Assembly: GCF_001027745.1 (NCBI RefSeq)
Contig: NZ_LECU01000006.1
Location: forward strand, 744,001-808,000
DNA from: Pedobacter sp. BMA
GTDB taxonomy: Bacteria > Bacteroidota > Bacteroidia > Sphingobacteriales > Sphingobacteriaceae
Direction of reading: 5' to 3'
DNA length: 64,000 nucleotides
The first letter of the stretch is position 1. Each line of letters starts with the position of its first letter. The position numbers were made by a program, and so were the translations under genes. Shown piece after piece: positions 25,503 to 34,280 of this stretch. The notes beneath the pieces were generated by a model, which ran no database searches, was not told the DNA's origin, and was given only the letters and a program-made list of their open reading frames with translations.

Positions 25503-25926
25503 AAACATCCGTAGTCTGGAAGATCTGCAGGCCAAAAAACTTGAACTTAAGGTAGAATATACGCTAAAGCAAAAAATGCTTGTTGCTGACTCCAAATCTT
25601 ATGTTAAGCAATTTACGCTGGGTGCATTAATTAAAAAATATGCAACACCAAATAACCTGTTTAAAGTTGATGACAAATTAAACATAAGCGGAACTGCAAT
25701 GTCATTGCTCCTGCCGATGTTTATGAATAAAACTCTTTTTCGTGGTGCAGGGTTTTTAACGAAAGCCGCTGTTGGACTTGTATCGGGCAAGGTGGGTAAA
25801 TCTCTTGATGCAGAGCATTTGTCTGCAATTTTCAACTCAGTAAAAGGTTGGTTTGGCAAGAAAACGGAAAAAAAAGACAAGAAATTTGTAGATTATGGCA
25901 TTCCGCCGGATAGTGAGACATTTTAG
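25489..25926 (+). CDS. Uncharacterised protein of the YtxH/holin-like cluster
   Basis: The start at 25489 is chosen because a purine-rich, Shine-Dalgarno-like GGAGGAGGAAG directly precedes it and the 10 upstream codons are arginine-rich and uninformative. The 145-residue product starts with a helical region (SLEDLQAKKLELKVEY). It has a hydrophobic stretch around AMSLLLPMFMNKTLF and GAGFLTKAAVGLVSG (about residues 65-95) and ends with a lysine-rich tail. I do not recognise the family. Its overlap with the holin-like gene shows they are translated together; a membrane-associated stress role is inferred from context only. Confidence 0.8.
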   Translation: MRSYKNIRSLEDLQAKKLELKVEYTLKQKMLVADSKSYVKQFTLGALIKKYATPNNLFKVDDKLNISGTAMSLLLPMFMNKTLFRGAGFLTKAAVGLVSGKVGKSLDAEHLSAIFNSVKGWFGKKTEKKDKKFVDYGIPPDSETF

Positions 25927-25940
25927 CTCATTTTAACTAC

Positions 25941-25981
25941 ACAAAAAAGCCACTTAGTTTTATGCTAAGTGGCTTTTTTGT
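25941..25981. terminator. Bidirectional Rho-independent terminator
   Basis: A 17-base perfect stem (ACAAAAAAGCCACTTAG and its complement) with loop TTTTATG lies between the envelope cluster and convergent aspS. It has a T-run on both strands. Confidence 0.92.
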
Positions 25982-26000
25982 GGTTGAAACAGAAGTGATT

Positions 26001-27746
26001 TTAAAGATCTGTTTTGATCTTTAATTCTTTTAGCTGCTTATCATCAATCGTACTCGGGCTATCAATCATAACATCTCTGCCCGAATTATTTTTAGGGAAA
26101 GCAATCACGTCACGGATAGAGTCTAAGCCTGCGAAAATCGACGTTAACCGGTCGAAACCAAAGGCAATACCGCCGTGTGGAGGTGCACCAAATTCAAAAG
26201 CATCCATTAAGAAACCAAATTGTTTTTGAGCTTCTTCAGCGCTAAACCCTAAATGCTTAAACATTAATGCCTGCAACGCTCTGTCGTGAATACGAATAGA
26301 ACCACCGCCAACTTCAGTGCCATTAATCACCATGTCGTAAGCATTTGCACGAACATTTTTCGGATCGGTATCCAGTAAGGCAATGTCTTCAGGTTTAGGT
26401 GAGGTAAACGGATGGTGCATGGCATGATAGCGTTCAGTTTCTTCGTCCCACTCCAATAGCGGGAAATCAAGTACCCAAAGTGCAGAGAATGTATTTTTAT
26501 CACGTAAGCCTAAACGGTTTCCCATTTCTAAGCGAAGTTCGTTCAATTGCTTGCGCACTTTATCTGTAGCGCCGGCTAAGATCAGAATAAGGTCACCCTT
26601 CTCTGTTTCGAAAGCTTCGCTCCATTGCTTAAGATCGTCTTCATTGAAAAATTTATCTACAGAAGATTTAATGGTGTTATCATCATTGTGGCGGGCATAA
26701 ATTAATCCTGTTGCACCAATTTGGGGGCGTTTGATGAAATCGGTTAATTCATCTAATTGCTTCCTGGTGTAATTTGCTGCACCCTTTGCGCTAATACCCA
26801 CAACAAGTTCTGCGTTATCAAAAACCGGAAAACCTTTACCTTTAACAAGGTGGTTCAGCTCAACAAATTGCATAGCAAAGCGCGTATCCGGTTTATCTGA
26901 ACCATATAAGCGCATGGCGTCGGCATATTGCATCCGCGGAACTTCAGGTAAATCGTAATTGCGGACTTCTTTAAACAGTGTACGGATTAATCCTTCAAAA
27001 GTACTTAAAATATCTTCCTGCTCAATAAACGACATCTCGCAATCAATCTGTGTGAACTCCGGCTGGCGGTCTGCCCTTAAATCTTCATCCCTGAAACATT
27101 TTACAATCTGGAAATACCTGTCAAAGCCGGAAACCATTAATAGTTGTTTGAAGGTTTGTGGTGATTGAGGTAAAGCATAGAACTCGCCTTCATTCATTCT
27201 GCTTGGCACAACGAAATCTCTTGCACCTTCTGGCGTAGATTTAATCAGCACCGGCGTTTCTACTTCGATGAAGTTTAACGCATCCAGATAACGGCGGACA
27301 GACTGGGCCATTTTATGGCGCAATACCAGGTTATTTCTAACCGGATTGCGGCGTAAATCCAGATAACGATATTTCATGCGTAATTCATCACCGCCATCTG
27401 TTTCGTCATCGATCATAAATGGCGGCAATTTTGCAGCATTTAAAATCTCTAACGCAGTAATTTTAATCTCCACATCACCTGTAGGCATTTTCGGGTTTTT
27501 GTTGCTGCGTTCAACAACAGTACCGGTTGCTTTGATTACGAACTCACGACCCAATGAACGTGCGGATTCGCACAGTTCGCGGTTGTCGTCCATGTTAAAA
27601 ACAAGCTGTGTAATCCCGTAACGATCGCGGATATCGATAAAAGTCATCCCGCCTAAATCTCTTGATTTTTGTACCCAACCACACAAGGTTACATTATCAC
27701 CTAAGTTATTAAGGGTTAATGCACCACAAGTTACTGTTCTTAACAT
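26001..27746 (-). CDS. aspS: Aspartate-tRNA ligase
   Basis: The 581-residue class II synthetase has an N-terminal OB anticodon-binding domain ([20 protein letters not shown] near residue 24). Class II motifs follow: [29 protein letters not shown], and motif 3 GIAFGFDRL near the C terminus. The inserted bacterial-type GAD domain is present in the middle, as expected for bacterial AspRS (E. coli 590 residues). A perfect -7 box lies at 27770-27777. Confidence 0.96.
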   Translation of the reverse strand: MLRTVTCGALTLNNLGDNVTLCGWVQKSRDLGGMTFIDIRDRYGITQLVFNMDDNRELCESARSLGREFVIKATGTVVERSNKNPKMPTGDVEIKITALEILNAAKLPPFMIDDETDGGDELRMKYRYLDLRRNPVRNNLVLRHKMAQSVRRYLDALNFIEVETPVLIKSTPEGARDFVVPSRMNEGEFYALPQSPQTFKQLLMVSGFDRYFQIVKCFRDEDLRADRQPEFTQIDCEMSFIEQEDILSTFEGLIRTLFKEVRNYDLPEVPRMQYADAMRLYGSDKPDTRFAMQFVELNHLVKGKGFPVFDNAELVVGISAKGAANYTRKQLDELTDFIKRPQIGATGLIYARHNDDNTIKSSVDKFFNEDDLKQWSEAFETEKGDLILILAGATDKVRKQLNELRLEMGNRLGLRDKNTFSALWVLDFPLLEWDEETERYHAMHHPFTSPKPEDIALLDTDPKNVRANAYDMVINGTEVGGGSIRIHDRALQALMFKHLGFSAEEAQKQFGFLMDAFEFGAPPHGGIAFGFDRLTSIFAGLDSIRDVIAFPKNNSGRDVMIDSPSTIDDKQLKELKIKTDL

Positions 27747-27769
27747 ATTTTGTAATCTAAATTGAGCGG

Positions 27770-27777
27770 CAAAAATA
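27770..27777 (-). promoter_or_regulatory. -7 box TATTTTTG for aspS
   Basis: A perfect TAnnTTTG on the reverse strand, giving a leader of about 18 bases before the ATG at 27746. Confidence 0.5.
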
Positions 27778-27902
27778 CCGATTTTGTTTTGAAGTTTGGA
27801 AATGAAGATGGAAGGAAATTTTGCGGCTTAATTTTTCTGCTTTCTGGCCAGTTCACTATAAAACTCACGCATCAATCCAGTGATTTAGTTTTATAATGGT
27901 GT

Positions 27903-28307
27903 TTAGTATTTCTCCTCTAAAACTACTTCGATAGCCATCACCTTCCATTCGCCGTTTACATTTTTCCAATGGTAAACTTCTTCGGTTTGAATGGTTTGTT
28001 TTTTAGTAAGCAAAAGTAATTTTGGTTTGATAATAACTGATTTACGGGCCACCTTTTCCGTGAACATTCCGTCTTCGAATGAGGATTTAATTCTGTAGTG
28101 GCTTGTTTCAATACTTTTCGAATTTTTGAACAGACTTTGAATGTCTAGTTTATAATCTCTCAGCTTTACCGGTTTGGCGTCTGAACCTTTAAACTCAAAG
28201 TTGTAGTCGAAAATGGAGGCATAGGTTTCAATGTCTTTATCCTGAAATGCCTGATCTGCTTTTTGATGTAAGGGATTGATAACTGATATAATTAAGTCGA
28301 TATCCAT
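27903..28307 (-). CDS. NTF2-like / SnoaL-type protein
   Basis: A 134-residue soluble protein with the alpha+beta cone pattern of NTF2-like proteins. An N-terminal helix (ADQAFQDKDIETYASIF) is followed by FEFKGSDAKPVKLRDY, and beta strands end in VYHWKNVNGEWKVMAIEVVL. These folds bind small ligands or act as isomerases, but no catalytic residues can be assigned. It is a single gene with a perfect -7 box (28338-28345). Function unknown. Confidence 0.75.
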   Translation of the reverse strand: MDIDLIISVINPLHQKADQAFQDKDIETYASIFDYNFEFKGSDAKPVKLRDYKLDIQSLFKNSKSIETSHYRIKSSFEDGMFTEKVARKSVIIKPKLLLLTKKQTIQTEEVYHWKNVNGEWKVMAIEVVLEEKY

Positions 28308-28337
28308 GGCATGAAGTTAAGGCTTTGTTTTTTAATA

Positions 28338-28345
28338 CAAAAATA
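28338..28345 (-). promoter_or_regulatory. -7 box TATTTTTG for the NTF2-like gene
   Basis: A perfect TAnnTTTG on the reverse strand, with a leader of about 25 bases. Confidence 0.45.
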
Positions 28346-28455
28346 TGATGTCGCCGGGTGATTGTTTCCATAAGCATATAATCTTGTAAATATTTTTCTA
28401 TCTTGATGCAACGTTTTAAAATCCCCCATGTCTTATAATCAGAATATTCGAAATT

Positions 28456-29013
28456 TTGGAAGCTGTTTACGTAGATAAAAACCTGGAATTAGTTAAAGAA
28501 TGCATGCAAGGCAGCCGTGCGGCACAGTTTGAGTTATACAAGCTGTATGCCAAGGCCATGTACAACGTTGCGCTGCGCATTTTAAACTACGAGGAAGAAG
28601 CACAAGATGTTTTGCAGGAATCTTTTTTGGATGCTTTTACCAGAATTATAGATTTCAGGCAGGAAACTACTTTCGGTTTATGGCTAAAGCAAATTGTGAT
28701 CAACAAGTCAATCAACTATCTGCGTAAGCGAAAATTTGAATTTGTTGGTACAGAAGAAATCTCAGAAGTACCTGATGAGGTTGGCTACGATGAATATGAG
28801 GTAAAGCTGCAGGCAGAGGAAATCAGAAATGCCATTACCGAACTTCCTGACGGATACCGTGTAGTACTTAGTTTATACCTGCTGGAAGGCTATGACCATG
28901 AAGAAATTGCACACATTTTAAAAATAAGTGAAAATACCAGTCGCACACAATACATGAGGGCGAAGAAGAAACTAAAAAGTATTTTAGAACAGAAAGGGAT
29001 GAGAGATGAATAA
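28456..29013 (+). CDS. ECF-type RNA polymerase sigma factor
   Basis: The 185-residue sigma factor has region 2 (LRILNYEEEAQDVLQESFLD to WLKQIVINKSINYLRKRK) and region 4 (LPDGYRVVLSLYLLEGYDHEEIAHILKI and the recognition helix SENTSRTQYMRAKKKL), without regions 1 and 3. The only reasonable start is TTG 28456. An ATG at 28428 is out of frame and stops after 16 codons. It overlaps by 8 bases with the next gene, an anti-sigma-like membrane protein, so the two are coupled. It probably controls its own operon or an envelope response. Confidence 0.93.
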   Translation: MEAVYVDKNLELVKECMQGSRAAQFELYKLYAKAMYNVALRILNYEEEAQDVLQESFLDAFTRIIDFRQETTFGLWLKQIVINKSINYLRKRKFEFVGTEEISEVPDEVGYDEYEVKLQAEEIRNAITELPDGYRVVLSLYLLEGYDHEEIAHILKISENTSRTQYMRAKKKLKSILEQKGMRDE

Positions 29014-29551
29014 CAGAATAGAAACCTTTGTTAAAGAAAACCGCAGGGCATTTGATGTGATGGAACCGCCTGTTGGGCTATGGGCGAAGATAGAAGTGGA
29101 GTTGGATGCACAGCAAAAACTTAAACAAACCATTAAAAAAAAGCCTGTAAAATTATATTTATGGATAAGTGCTGCGGCAGCCGTAGTAGTTGTTTTTGCT
29201 TTAGGCTGGCTTTATGCCGGTAGGATGCAGGGGAAAGATATCGAATTGGTTGATGTTAATCCTGGTTATGCGCAGAAAGAAGTTCATTATGCAGGTTTGA
29301 TCACGGAGAAACGGGATAGTCTGGCCATTTTTGCTTCGGCAAACCCCGAGTTATATAAAAAGTTTACTGCAGATCTGGTGAAACTGGATGAGGAATATGA
29401 ACGGTTGAAAGCAGAATTGCCCAATTCACCCAATCAAACTTTCGTAGTAAAAGCGATGGTGAAAAACCGGGAAATACAGCTGCAATTATTGAAACAGCAG
29501 TTGTTGATTATTAATCAGGTTGATGATTATAAAAGGGTAAATCAAATTTAG
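29006..29551 (+). CDS. Probable membrane anti-sigma factor without zinc motif
   Basis: The 181-residue protein has a short N-terminal cytoplasmic part (about 1-45, PPVGLWAKIEVELDAQ), one transmembrane segment at about 48-67 (YLWISAAAAVVVVFALGWLY) and a helical periplasmic part rich in charge. The position overlapping an ECF sigma gene and this topology fit an anti-sigma factor. However, the HxxxCxxC zinc-binding motif of ZAS-type anti-sigma factors is absent. The role is inferred from context. Confidence 0.7.
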   Translation: MNNRIETFVKENRRAFDVMEPPVGLWAKIEVELDAQQKLKQTIKKKPVKLYLWISAAAAVVVVFALGWLYAGRMQGKDIELVDVNPGYAQKEVHYAGLITEKRDSLAIFASANPELYKKFTADLVKLDEEYERLKAELPNSPNQTFVVKAMVKNREIQLQLLKQQLLIINQVDDYKRVNQI

Positions 29552-29633
29552 TATTCCATTTACACTCACACCTCTTCATACTTTTAGTCGGTCGGCAGAC
29601 GATGAGTTAGAGGGTATATTAAAAAATAAAAAA

Positions 29634-30917
29634 ATGAAAAAACTAACCATATTTTTGGCCACTATGGCCTTCATTGCCGGAAACAGCTATGCACAACAAG
29701 AACAACTGGTTTCGGTAGTTACTGGCGATACTTATGCGTCGAATAATTTTAACGTAAACGCTCATGTTACTTTATCACAAGACATTCAAACTGGCGCAGA
29801 TGGAGAACGATCGAAATCTTTTAGCAAAAGCTTTAGTGTAGATAACAATGACAAAATAAACCTAAACAACCAGTATGGATCTGTTACCATTAAAACATGG
29901 GATAAAAAAGAGGTTAAAATCGATGTAGATATTAAAGCCTATAGCAGTTCTGATAGTGATGTTCAGAAATTAATCGATGCAGTAAACATTGATGCTGCAA
30001 AAAACGGGGATGTGATCACGGTGAAAACAAATATGGCCGACAGAAGCGGGAGATATGGCAGAAGTGTAAAAAATGGAGTAACGACCTGGCGGCGCGAAGT
30101 AAAGATCAATTATGTGGTGTTTATGCCTGCTGTAAATCCATTAAGTGTGCTGCAGCAATATGGTAATGTAGAATTGGGAAATTTTTCCGGGCCTACTTCA
30201 TTAAAGGTTCAGTATGGCAATCTTGTTGCGGGCAATTTAAGCAACGGGAACAATTATATTAATGTTCAGTATGGCAAATGTGATATTCAGGATTTGAATG
30301 CAGCAGTAATCAAGCATGAGTATAATGGTCCTGTAACGATCGGAGCTGTGGGGACCCTTCAATTGGAAGCGGAGTATGTTGGGGTTAATATTAATACCAT
30401 CAGAAAGTCTGCCGATATTAAAGTTCAGTATGGTAAAGGATTGACTATAGGTGCCATAGGAGGAAACCTACTACTGAATGCTGAATATGCGAAAGTGAAT
30501 ATCAATACGGTAAAAGGAAATACCGTAGTGAAACAGGCCTATGGCGACTTAAATATAGCATCAGCAGGTAAAATAGGTATCAATGCTGAATATTCGAATG
30601 TTACATTGGGTACTTTGAATGGAGATGCCAATATCAATATGGATTACAATAAGCTAAGTGTGAGTGAAATCACCCCTGCATGCAGAAACTTTAGCTTTGA
30701 CGGGGAATACGTAAGTATTGGTCTTGGATTTGCTGATCGTTATAATGCTAATTTCAATGTTTCAACATCTTACGCGGGATTTAAATACGGGGCGAACGTT
30801 ACAGCTAGTCTGGCGAGTAAAGATGAGGAAGACAAAAAGTACACAGGTAAAATAGGTAGTGGTGGTACTGCCAATGTTTCAGTGAAGACCGAATATGGAT
30901 CAGTAACCTTCAAATAA
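29634..30917 (+). CDS. DUF4097-type repetitive beta-strand adhesin-like protein
   Basis: The 427-residue exported protein has a signal peptide ending near SYAQ. The rest is a ladder of short beta repeats containing xQYGxx or xEYxxV units (for example VLQQYGNVELGNF, VQYGNLVAGNL, VQYGKCDIQDL). At least seven copies lie between about residues 165 and 350, as expected for a DUF4097 beta-helix. It sits 82 bases after the sigma/anti-sigma pair in the same direction and is the likely output gene of that module. It is probably periplasmic or surface located; no ligand is known. Confidence 0.85.
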   Translation: MKKLTIFLATMAFIAGNSYAQQEQLVSVVTGDTYASNNFNVNAHVTLSQDIQTGADGERSKSFSKSFSVDNNDKINLNNQYGSVTIKTWDKKEVKIDVDIKAYSSSDSDVQKLIDAVNIDAAKNGDVITVKTNMADRSGRYGRSVKNGVTTWRREVKINYVVFMPAVNPLSVLQQYGNVELGNFSGPTSLKVQYGNLVAGNLSNGNNYINVQYGKCDIQDLNAAVIKHEYNGPVTIGAVGTLQLEAEYVGVNINTIRKSADIKVQYGKGLTIGAIGGNLLLNAEYAKVNINTVKGNTVVKQAYGDLNIASAGKIGINAEYSNVTLGTLNGDANINMDYNKLSVSEITPACRNFSFDGEYVSIGLGFADRYNANFNVSTSYAGFKYGANVTASLASKDEEDKKYTGKIGSGGTANVSVKTEYGSVTFK

Positions 30918-30943
30918 GAACTCCAGGCCAAACAAACTATATT

Positions 30944-30972
30944 AGTCCTGCTTTTCCGGCAGGACTTTTTTA
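30944..30972 (+). terminator. Rho-independent terminator of the sigma/DUF4097 operon
   Basis: AGTCCTGC (30944-30951) pairs with GCAGGACT (30959-30966) and is followed by TTTTTATTT. Confidence 0.88.
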
Positions 30973-31021
30973 TTTCAATTTTTGCCAGCGTCCGATTGAT
31001 GGTCCGTTAGAGGTAATGGCA

Positions 31022-31921
31022 TTAATTAATTTCTTTGCCTTTTATTTTATTGATGCCTTGTAAATCGAAATCAATTTGCTGCCCCATTGATTGCATTATG
31101 CCCGATATCTCTATCCGAAGGTGGCTATCCAGGATTAAACCTGTTTTAATATCCAGCTCTGCATCACCGTTATTCGTGCCTGTTAAATCTGTTTCCATTT
31201 TGTTACCCATGGTTTCAAATGCCCCTTTAGATAGGAGTGTTCCGCTAATGTTGACATAGGCGATGCCATCTTTTACTTCCTTAAGCGTATACTTTGTGAT
31301 GGTTTCAATTGGCATTGTCATTTGCATTTTGGTATCTACAGTCCAGCTATCTCCAATTTTTACAGGCTTTCCAGGATATATTTTTAACGATGATTCCATG
31401 GTTTGCTTCATCGCCTCGCTGTTAAACTGATTAGCGAGTTGAGTTTTCATGCTATTGATCAATGCGGTATCTTTCGTCATTTTAGCCGCTACCGAATTCA
31501 ACATCTGATCAAGTCCGTTAATTGCTTTTACTGAGCCGTCGGAGGTCATAGTCATGGTAAACGATGCACCCTTTAATCCGCTAAAGGGATTCTGCTTTGT
31601 AGTATCCTGATCGTCAGAATCCATCTGCATCACGTTTTTTCCAGCCGATGATTTCATGAATATCCGGTTATAGATTACCTCTATATCTTTCTCCAGGTTA
31701 TCGCCGTTTTTAATGTAAAACGTATAATCAGTACCTATATTCTGGTTTAATAATATCTTCCGATCGCCTATTTTTTGAGTAATAATCTGGTCGGAAAGCA
31801 TATTGAAATCATACTTTTTTCCTATTGGAAGATTTTGCTTCAATGTAAAAGATTTTTGAGCAAAGGCGTTCACATACGCAGTTAAGAGGTACAATACAAA
31901 AACAAAAACGGTTCTTTTCAT
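31022..31921 (-). CDS. Exported protein of unknown function (DUF6263-like)
   Basis: A 299-residue protein with a signal peptide (to about NAFAQ, residue 22). It is a beta-rich body without cysteines or obvious catalytic motifs: LPIGKKYDFNMLSDQ, PVKIGDSWTV, ISGTLLSKGAFETMG, DIKTGLILDSHLRIEISG. I recall this pattern from the DUF6263 family but cannot verify it. It is the last of a likely three-gene run with the MtfA-like and Gfo/Idh genes (gaps 18 and 41 bases). Confidence 0.6.
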   Translation of the reverse strand: MKRTVFVFVLYLLTAYVNAFAQKSFTLKQNLPIGKKYDFNMLSDQIITQKIGDRKILLNQNIGTDYTFYIKNGDNLEKDIEVIYNRIFMKSSAGKNVMQMDSDDQDTTKQNPFSGLKGASFTMTMTSDGSVKAINGLDQMLNSVAAKMTKDTALINSMKTQLANQFNSEAMKQTMESSLKIYPGKPVKIGDSWTVDTKMQMTMPIETITKYTLKEVKDGIAYVNISGTLLSKGAFETMGNKMETDLTGTNNGDAELDIKTGLILDSHLRIEISGIMQSMGQQIDFDLQGINKIKGKEIN

Positions 31922-31939
31922 TTGATATAAATTTCAGTG

Positions 31940-32713
31940 TTAACCTGCAGGTTGCTGAGCAAATATCCGGCTCAAATGATGGTACAAATCCGGATGTTTG
32001 TCTTTCAGTAATTCAGGTTTCTCAAAAAAGTATTCAGAAACTACCGCAAAGAATTCAGCCTGGTTAGTAATGGCATATGGATTGATATCCGATTTGTTTT
32101 CTTCTATCTTTTCCATTTCCTCGTGCATCATTTTGATCCACGGCAGGGTATATTCATGGCTAATGAGATTCTCTGGTACACCATCTGTTGCACCATCGCT
32201 TTTGTCTAGCAGGTGTACAAATTCATGGATGGCTGTGTTTTCTTTTCCGGCACTTTTCGAAAAGCCATGTCTTAATGCTGAACGTGATAAAATCATCTGC
32301 CCATTCATATAACCACTGCCTACCATTCCCATAATATTCCTTTCTCCCCCTTCGAACTGAAAATCCTTATCAAAGGTATCGGGGTATAGTAATACACTCG
32401 ATAAATTTTTATACTGCCAGTCTGGAAATCCAAAAATTGGAATAACAGCACTTGAGGCAATTAACAATTCATCAAGGGTTGTCATCTCTAAACCAACGGC
32501 TTCTATTTTTACAGTCGCAAAGAAACCAGCAACCTTTTGTTCAAAACGTATCTTATCGGTAGAATCCAAATGATGGTAGTAGGATACGTAGTCGTTTAAA
32601 ATCTGCTTGTCGGTTTCTGTGAGCGGTTCAACATGTGACTTCTTTTTTCTCAAAATAAAATATAGAACGATGAGGAATATTGGGATCAGGTAACCAAACG
32701 GCAATGAATTCAT
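31940..32713 (-). CDS. M90 (MtfA-like) zinc peptidase, membrane anchored
   Basis: The 257-residue protein has an N-terminal membrane segment (about residues 4-22, PFGYLIPIFLIVLYFIL). It is followed by the MtfA-type domain with zinc motif HEFVHLLDKSDGATDGVP near residue 165 and a later acidic ligand in AEFFAVVSEYFFEKPELL. E. coli MtfA is a soluble peptidase that also binds the Mlc repressor; this one is membrane anchored. It lies between a Gfo/Idh oxidoreductase and an unknown exported protein. The substrate is unknown. Confidence 0.88.
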   Translation of the reverse strand: MNSLPFGYLIPIFLIVLYFILRKKKSHVEPLTETDKQILNDYVSYYHHLDSTDKIRFEQKVAGFFATVKIEAVGLEMTTLDELLIASSAVIPIFGFPDWQYKNLSSVLLYPDTFDKDFQFEGGERNIMGMVGSGYMNGQMILSRSALRHGFSKSAGKENTAIHEFVHLLDKSDGATDGVPENLISHEYTLPWIKMMHEEMEKIEENKSDINPYAITNQAEFFAVVSEYFFEKPELLKDKHPDLYHHLSRIFAQQPAG

Positions 32714-32754
32714 TTGTTTTTGTTTTAAGGGAGTTTACGTTAATGAGGCCCTGA

Positions 32755-33780
32755 TTAGCTTTCGAGAATTTCCAGTTGTGTGATTATATCAAGTCTGCTC
32801 ACCGGGTAGGCTACGCCATTTGCCAATGCCTGGTAAACGGCTTCAAACAGCGGCAGGTAGCTGCCAACTTCAGATGGAATTGTTTCATTGGTTTTGTTGC
32901 CTTTATCATCAATGGTAGTTAACAGCCCTTCTGATCCTGCAGCTTCGATACCAAAGCCCTCATCTGTTAGCTTTTTACCACTTAACAATTGCTCTTCCTG
33001 AATGTCCGTTCGTTTTTTGATGAAGCTGCCCGATACCCCATGTAGCACGAATGCGGCCTGTGGATTAACCACCAGCATACTCGAAGTTACAAACACATTT
33101 ACGCTGTCAGGATATTGGAGTTGAATGGAAAAATAATCGTCAACTTTAGTGTCTTTTCTGTTTTTACCGAGGATTTTATGAAAACTAAGCGGTTTGCCAA
33201 ACAGACTGATCACCTGATCTAAAAGATGGGGCCCGAGATCGTATAATAAGCCACTTGCCTCTATTGCTTCTTCCTTAAAAACTTTTGCACCAATTTCGTT
33301 TCTGTAGCGGTCGTAACGTAAATGCATTTCGTTTAACTTACCCAGTTTGCCACTGGCCAATACTTTTTTAACAGCAGCAAAATCGCTGTCCCAACGGCGG
33401 TTCTGGTAAAACAGAATTTGCCTGCCAACCTGATCCGCAAGTTCGAAAAGTTCCTTAGCTTGTGCAGAAGTTGCTGTAAAAGGCTTTTCTACTAAGATGT
33501 TTTTTCCGCTTTGTAATGCTGCTTTCGAGTGCTCGAAATGAAGGTTGTTTGGTGTGTTAATCACAACCAGTTCAATTTCTCCATCATTTAGCAGTTCATC
33601 TATACTGCCGTAGCTAATGAGATCTGGGTAGTCTGCAGTAGCTTTTTTTTGATTTCTTTCTACAACGGCTTTCAGCTGAAAACCCTTATGGTTGTTTAAA
33701 AACGGAGCATGGAAAACTTTTCCCGACATGCCATAAGCCAATAGTCCGGCTGGTATTATTTTATCAGAATTTGTACTCAT
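32755..33780 (-). CDS. Gfo/Idh/MocA family oxidoreductase
   Basis: The 341-residue protein has an N-terminal Rossmann domain with LLAYGMSGKVFHAPFL (GxxGxxxH variant), VVINTPNNLHFEHSKAAL and the EKP motif in ILVEKPFTATSAQAKEL near residue 96. A C-terminal substrate domain includes LLYDLGPHLLDQVISLFG. The family uses NAD(P) to oxidise or reduce sugars and related compounds. It is the first gene of the three-gene run and has a perfect -7 box 16 bases upstream. Confidence 0.92.
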   Translation of the reverse strand: MSTNSDKIIPAGLLAYGMSGKVFHAPFLNNHKGFQLKAVVERNQKKATADYPDLISYGSIDELLNDGEIELVVINTPNNLHFEHSKAALQSGKNILVEKPFTATSAQAKELFELADQVGRQILFYQNRRWDSDFAAVKKVLASGKLGKLNEMHLRYDRYRNEIGAKVFKEEAIEASGLLYDLGPHLLDQVISLFGKPLSFHKILGKNRKDTKVDDYFSIQLQYPDSVNVFVTSSMLVVNPQAAFVLHGVSGSFIKKRTDIQEEQLLSGKKLTDEGFGIEAAGSEGLLTTIDDKGNKTNETIPSEVGSYLPLFEAVYQALANGVAYPVSRLDIITQLEILES

Positions 33781-33796
33781 AGGTTATAAATGTAAC

Positions 33797-33804
33797 CAAA
33801 AATA
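33797..33804 (-). promoter_or_regulatory. -7 box TATTTTTG for the Gfo/Idh operon
   Basis: A perfect TAnnTTTG on the reverse strand, 16 bases before the ATG. A TTG 16 bases farther upstream (33821-33823) is a possible -33 element. Confidence 0.5.
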
Positions 33805-33907
33805 TTTTTTGCCCTGTATCCAATTGAGCCAAACCATTAACTTTTACATTATGAAGTCAATTTATTTTGATTTGAAACGGAACTTACAGCTTGACTTATT
33901 TTAACAC

Positions 33908-33915
33908 TATCTTTG
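33908..33915 (+). promoter_or_regulatory. -7 box TATCTTTG four bases before an ATG
   Basis: A perfect TAnnTTTG followed by CAGC and the ATG at 33920, so the transcript should begin at or within a few bases of the start codon. Confidence 0.55.
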
Positions 33916-33919
33916 CAGC

Positions 33920-34264
33920 ATGAAACCTTCGGAGATTAACGCAAAGTGGAAAGTACTGCAACAACGTATTGCTCAGGAATTCGATTCAGATGTTCCTGAT
34001 TTAAAAGTAATGCTTTTTCTGATTGGAGTTCAGGAGTTGGGAAAGGGACCGAAAAAATACAGCAAACGACAAAAAGAAGAGCTCATGCATATTGCGACCT
34101 GCAGGCTTTTAAGTGAAATGGATTTTTATGAACTGGAAGGGGTAGACCAGGACGGCTGGCCACATTGGAAGTTAGTTAAAGCTATCCCGCCCTATACCAT
34201 GCTTGAGCAGGAGATGCTTATGAAATCTTTGGTGGTTAATTACTTTCAGGATATTTACACCTAA
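33920..34264 (+). CDS. Conserved-looking protein of unknown function
   Basis: The 114-residue soluble protein has no signal or membrane segment. It is helical, with a central KKYSKRQKEELMHIATCRLLSE split at about residues 53-74 and a tail rich in aromatic and acidic residues (GWPHWKLVKAIPPYTMLEQE). Codon use is like its neighbours and a perfect promoter box precedes it, so it is a real gene. I do not recognise the family. Candidate for a leaderless mRNA. Confidence 0.8.
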   Translation: MKPSEINAKWKVLQQRIAQEFDSDVPDLKVMLFLIGVQELGKGPKKYSKRQKEELMHIATCRLLSEMDFYELEGVDQDGWPHWKLVKAIPPYTMLEQEMLMKSLVVNYFQDIYT

Positions 34265-34280
34265 ATTTTGAAAAATAAAA

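Noticed and set aside
28428..28478. ATG upstream of the sigma factor as its true start
   Set aside because: It is out of frame with the sigma factor and stops after 16 codons, so TTG 28456 is needed unless there is a sequencing error.
30120..30700. Repetitive DNA suspected as a tandem repeat array
   Set aside because: The repetition is at protein level (QYG units of DUF4097); DNA copies differ and there are no regular spacers, so it is not CRISPR.
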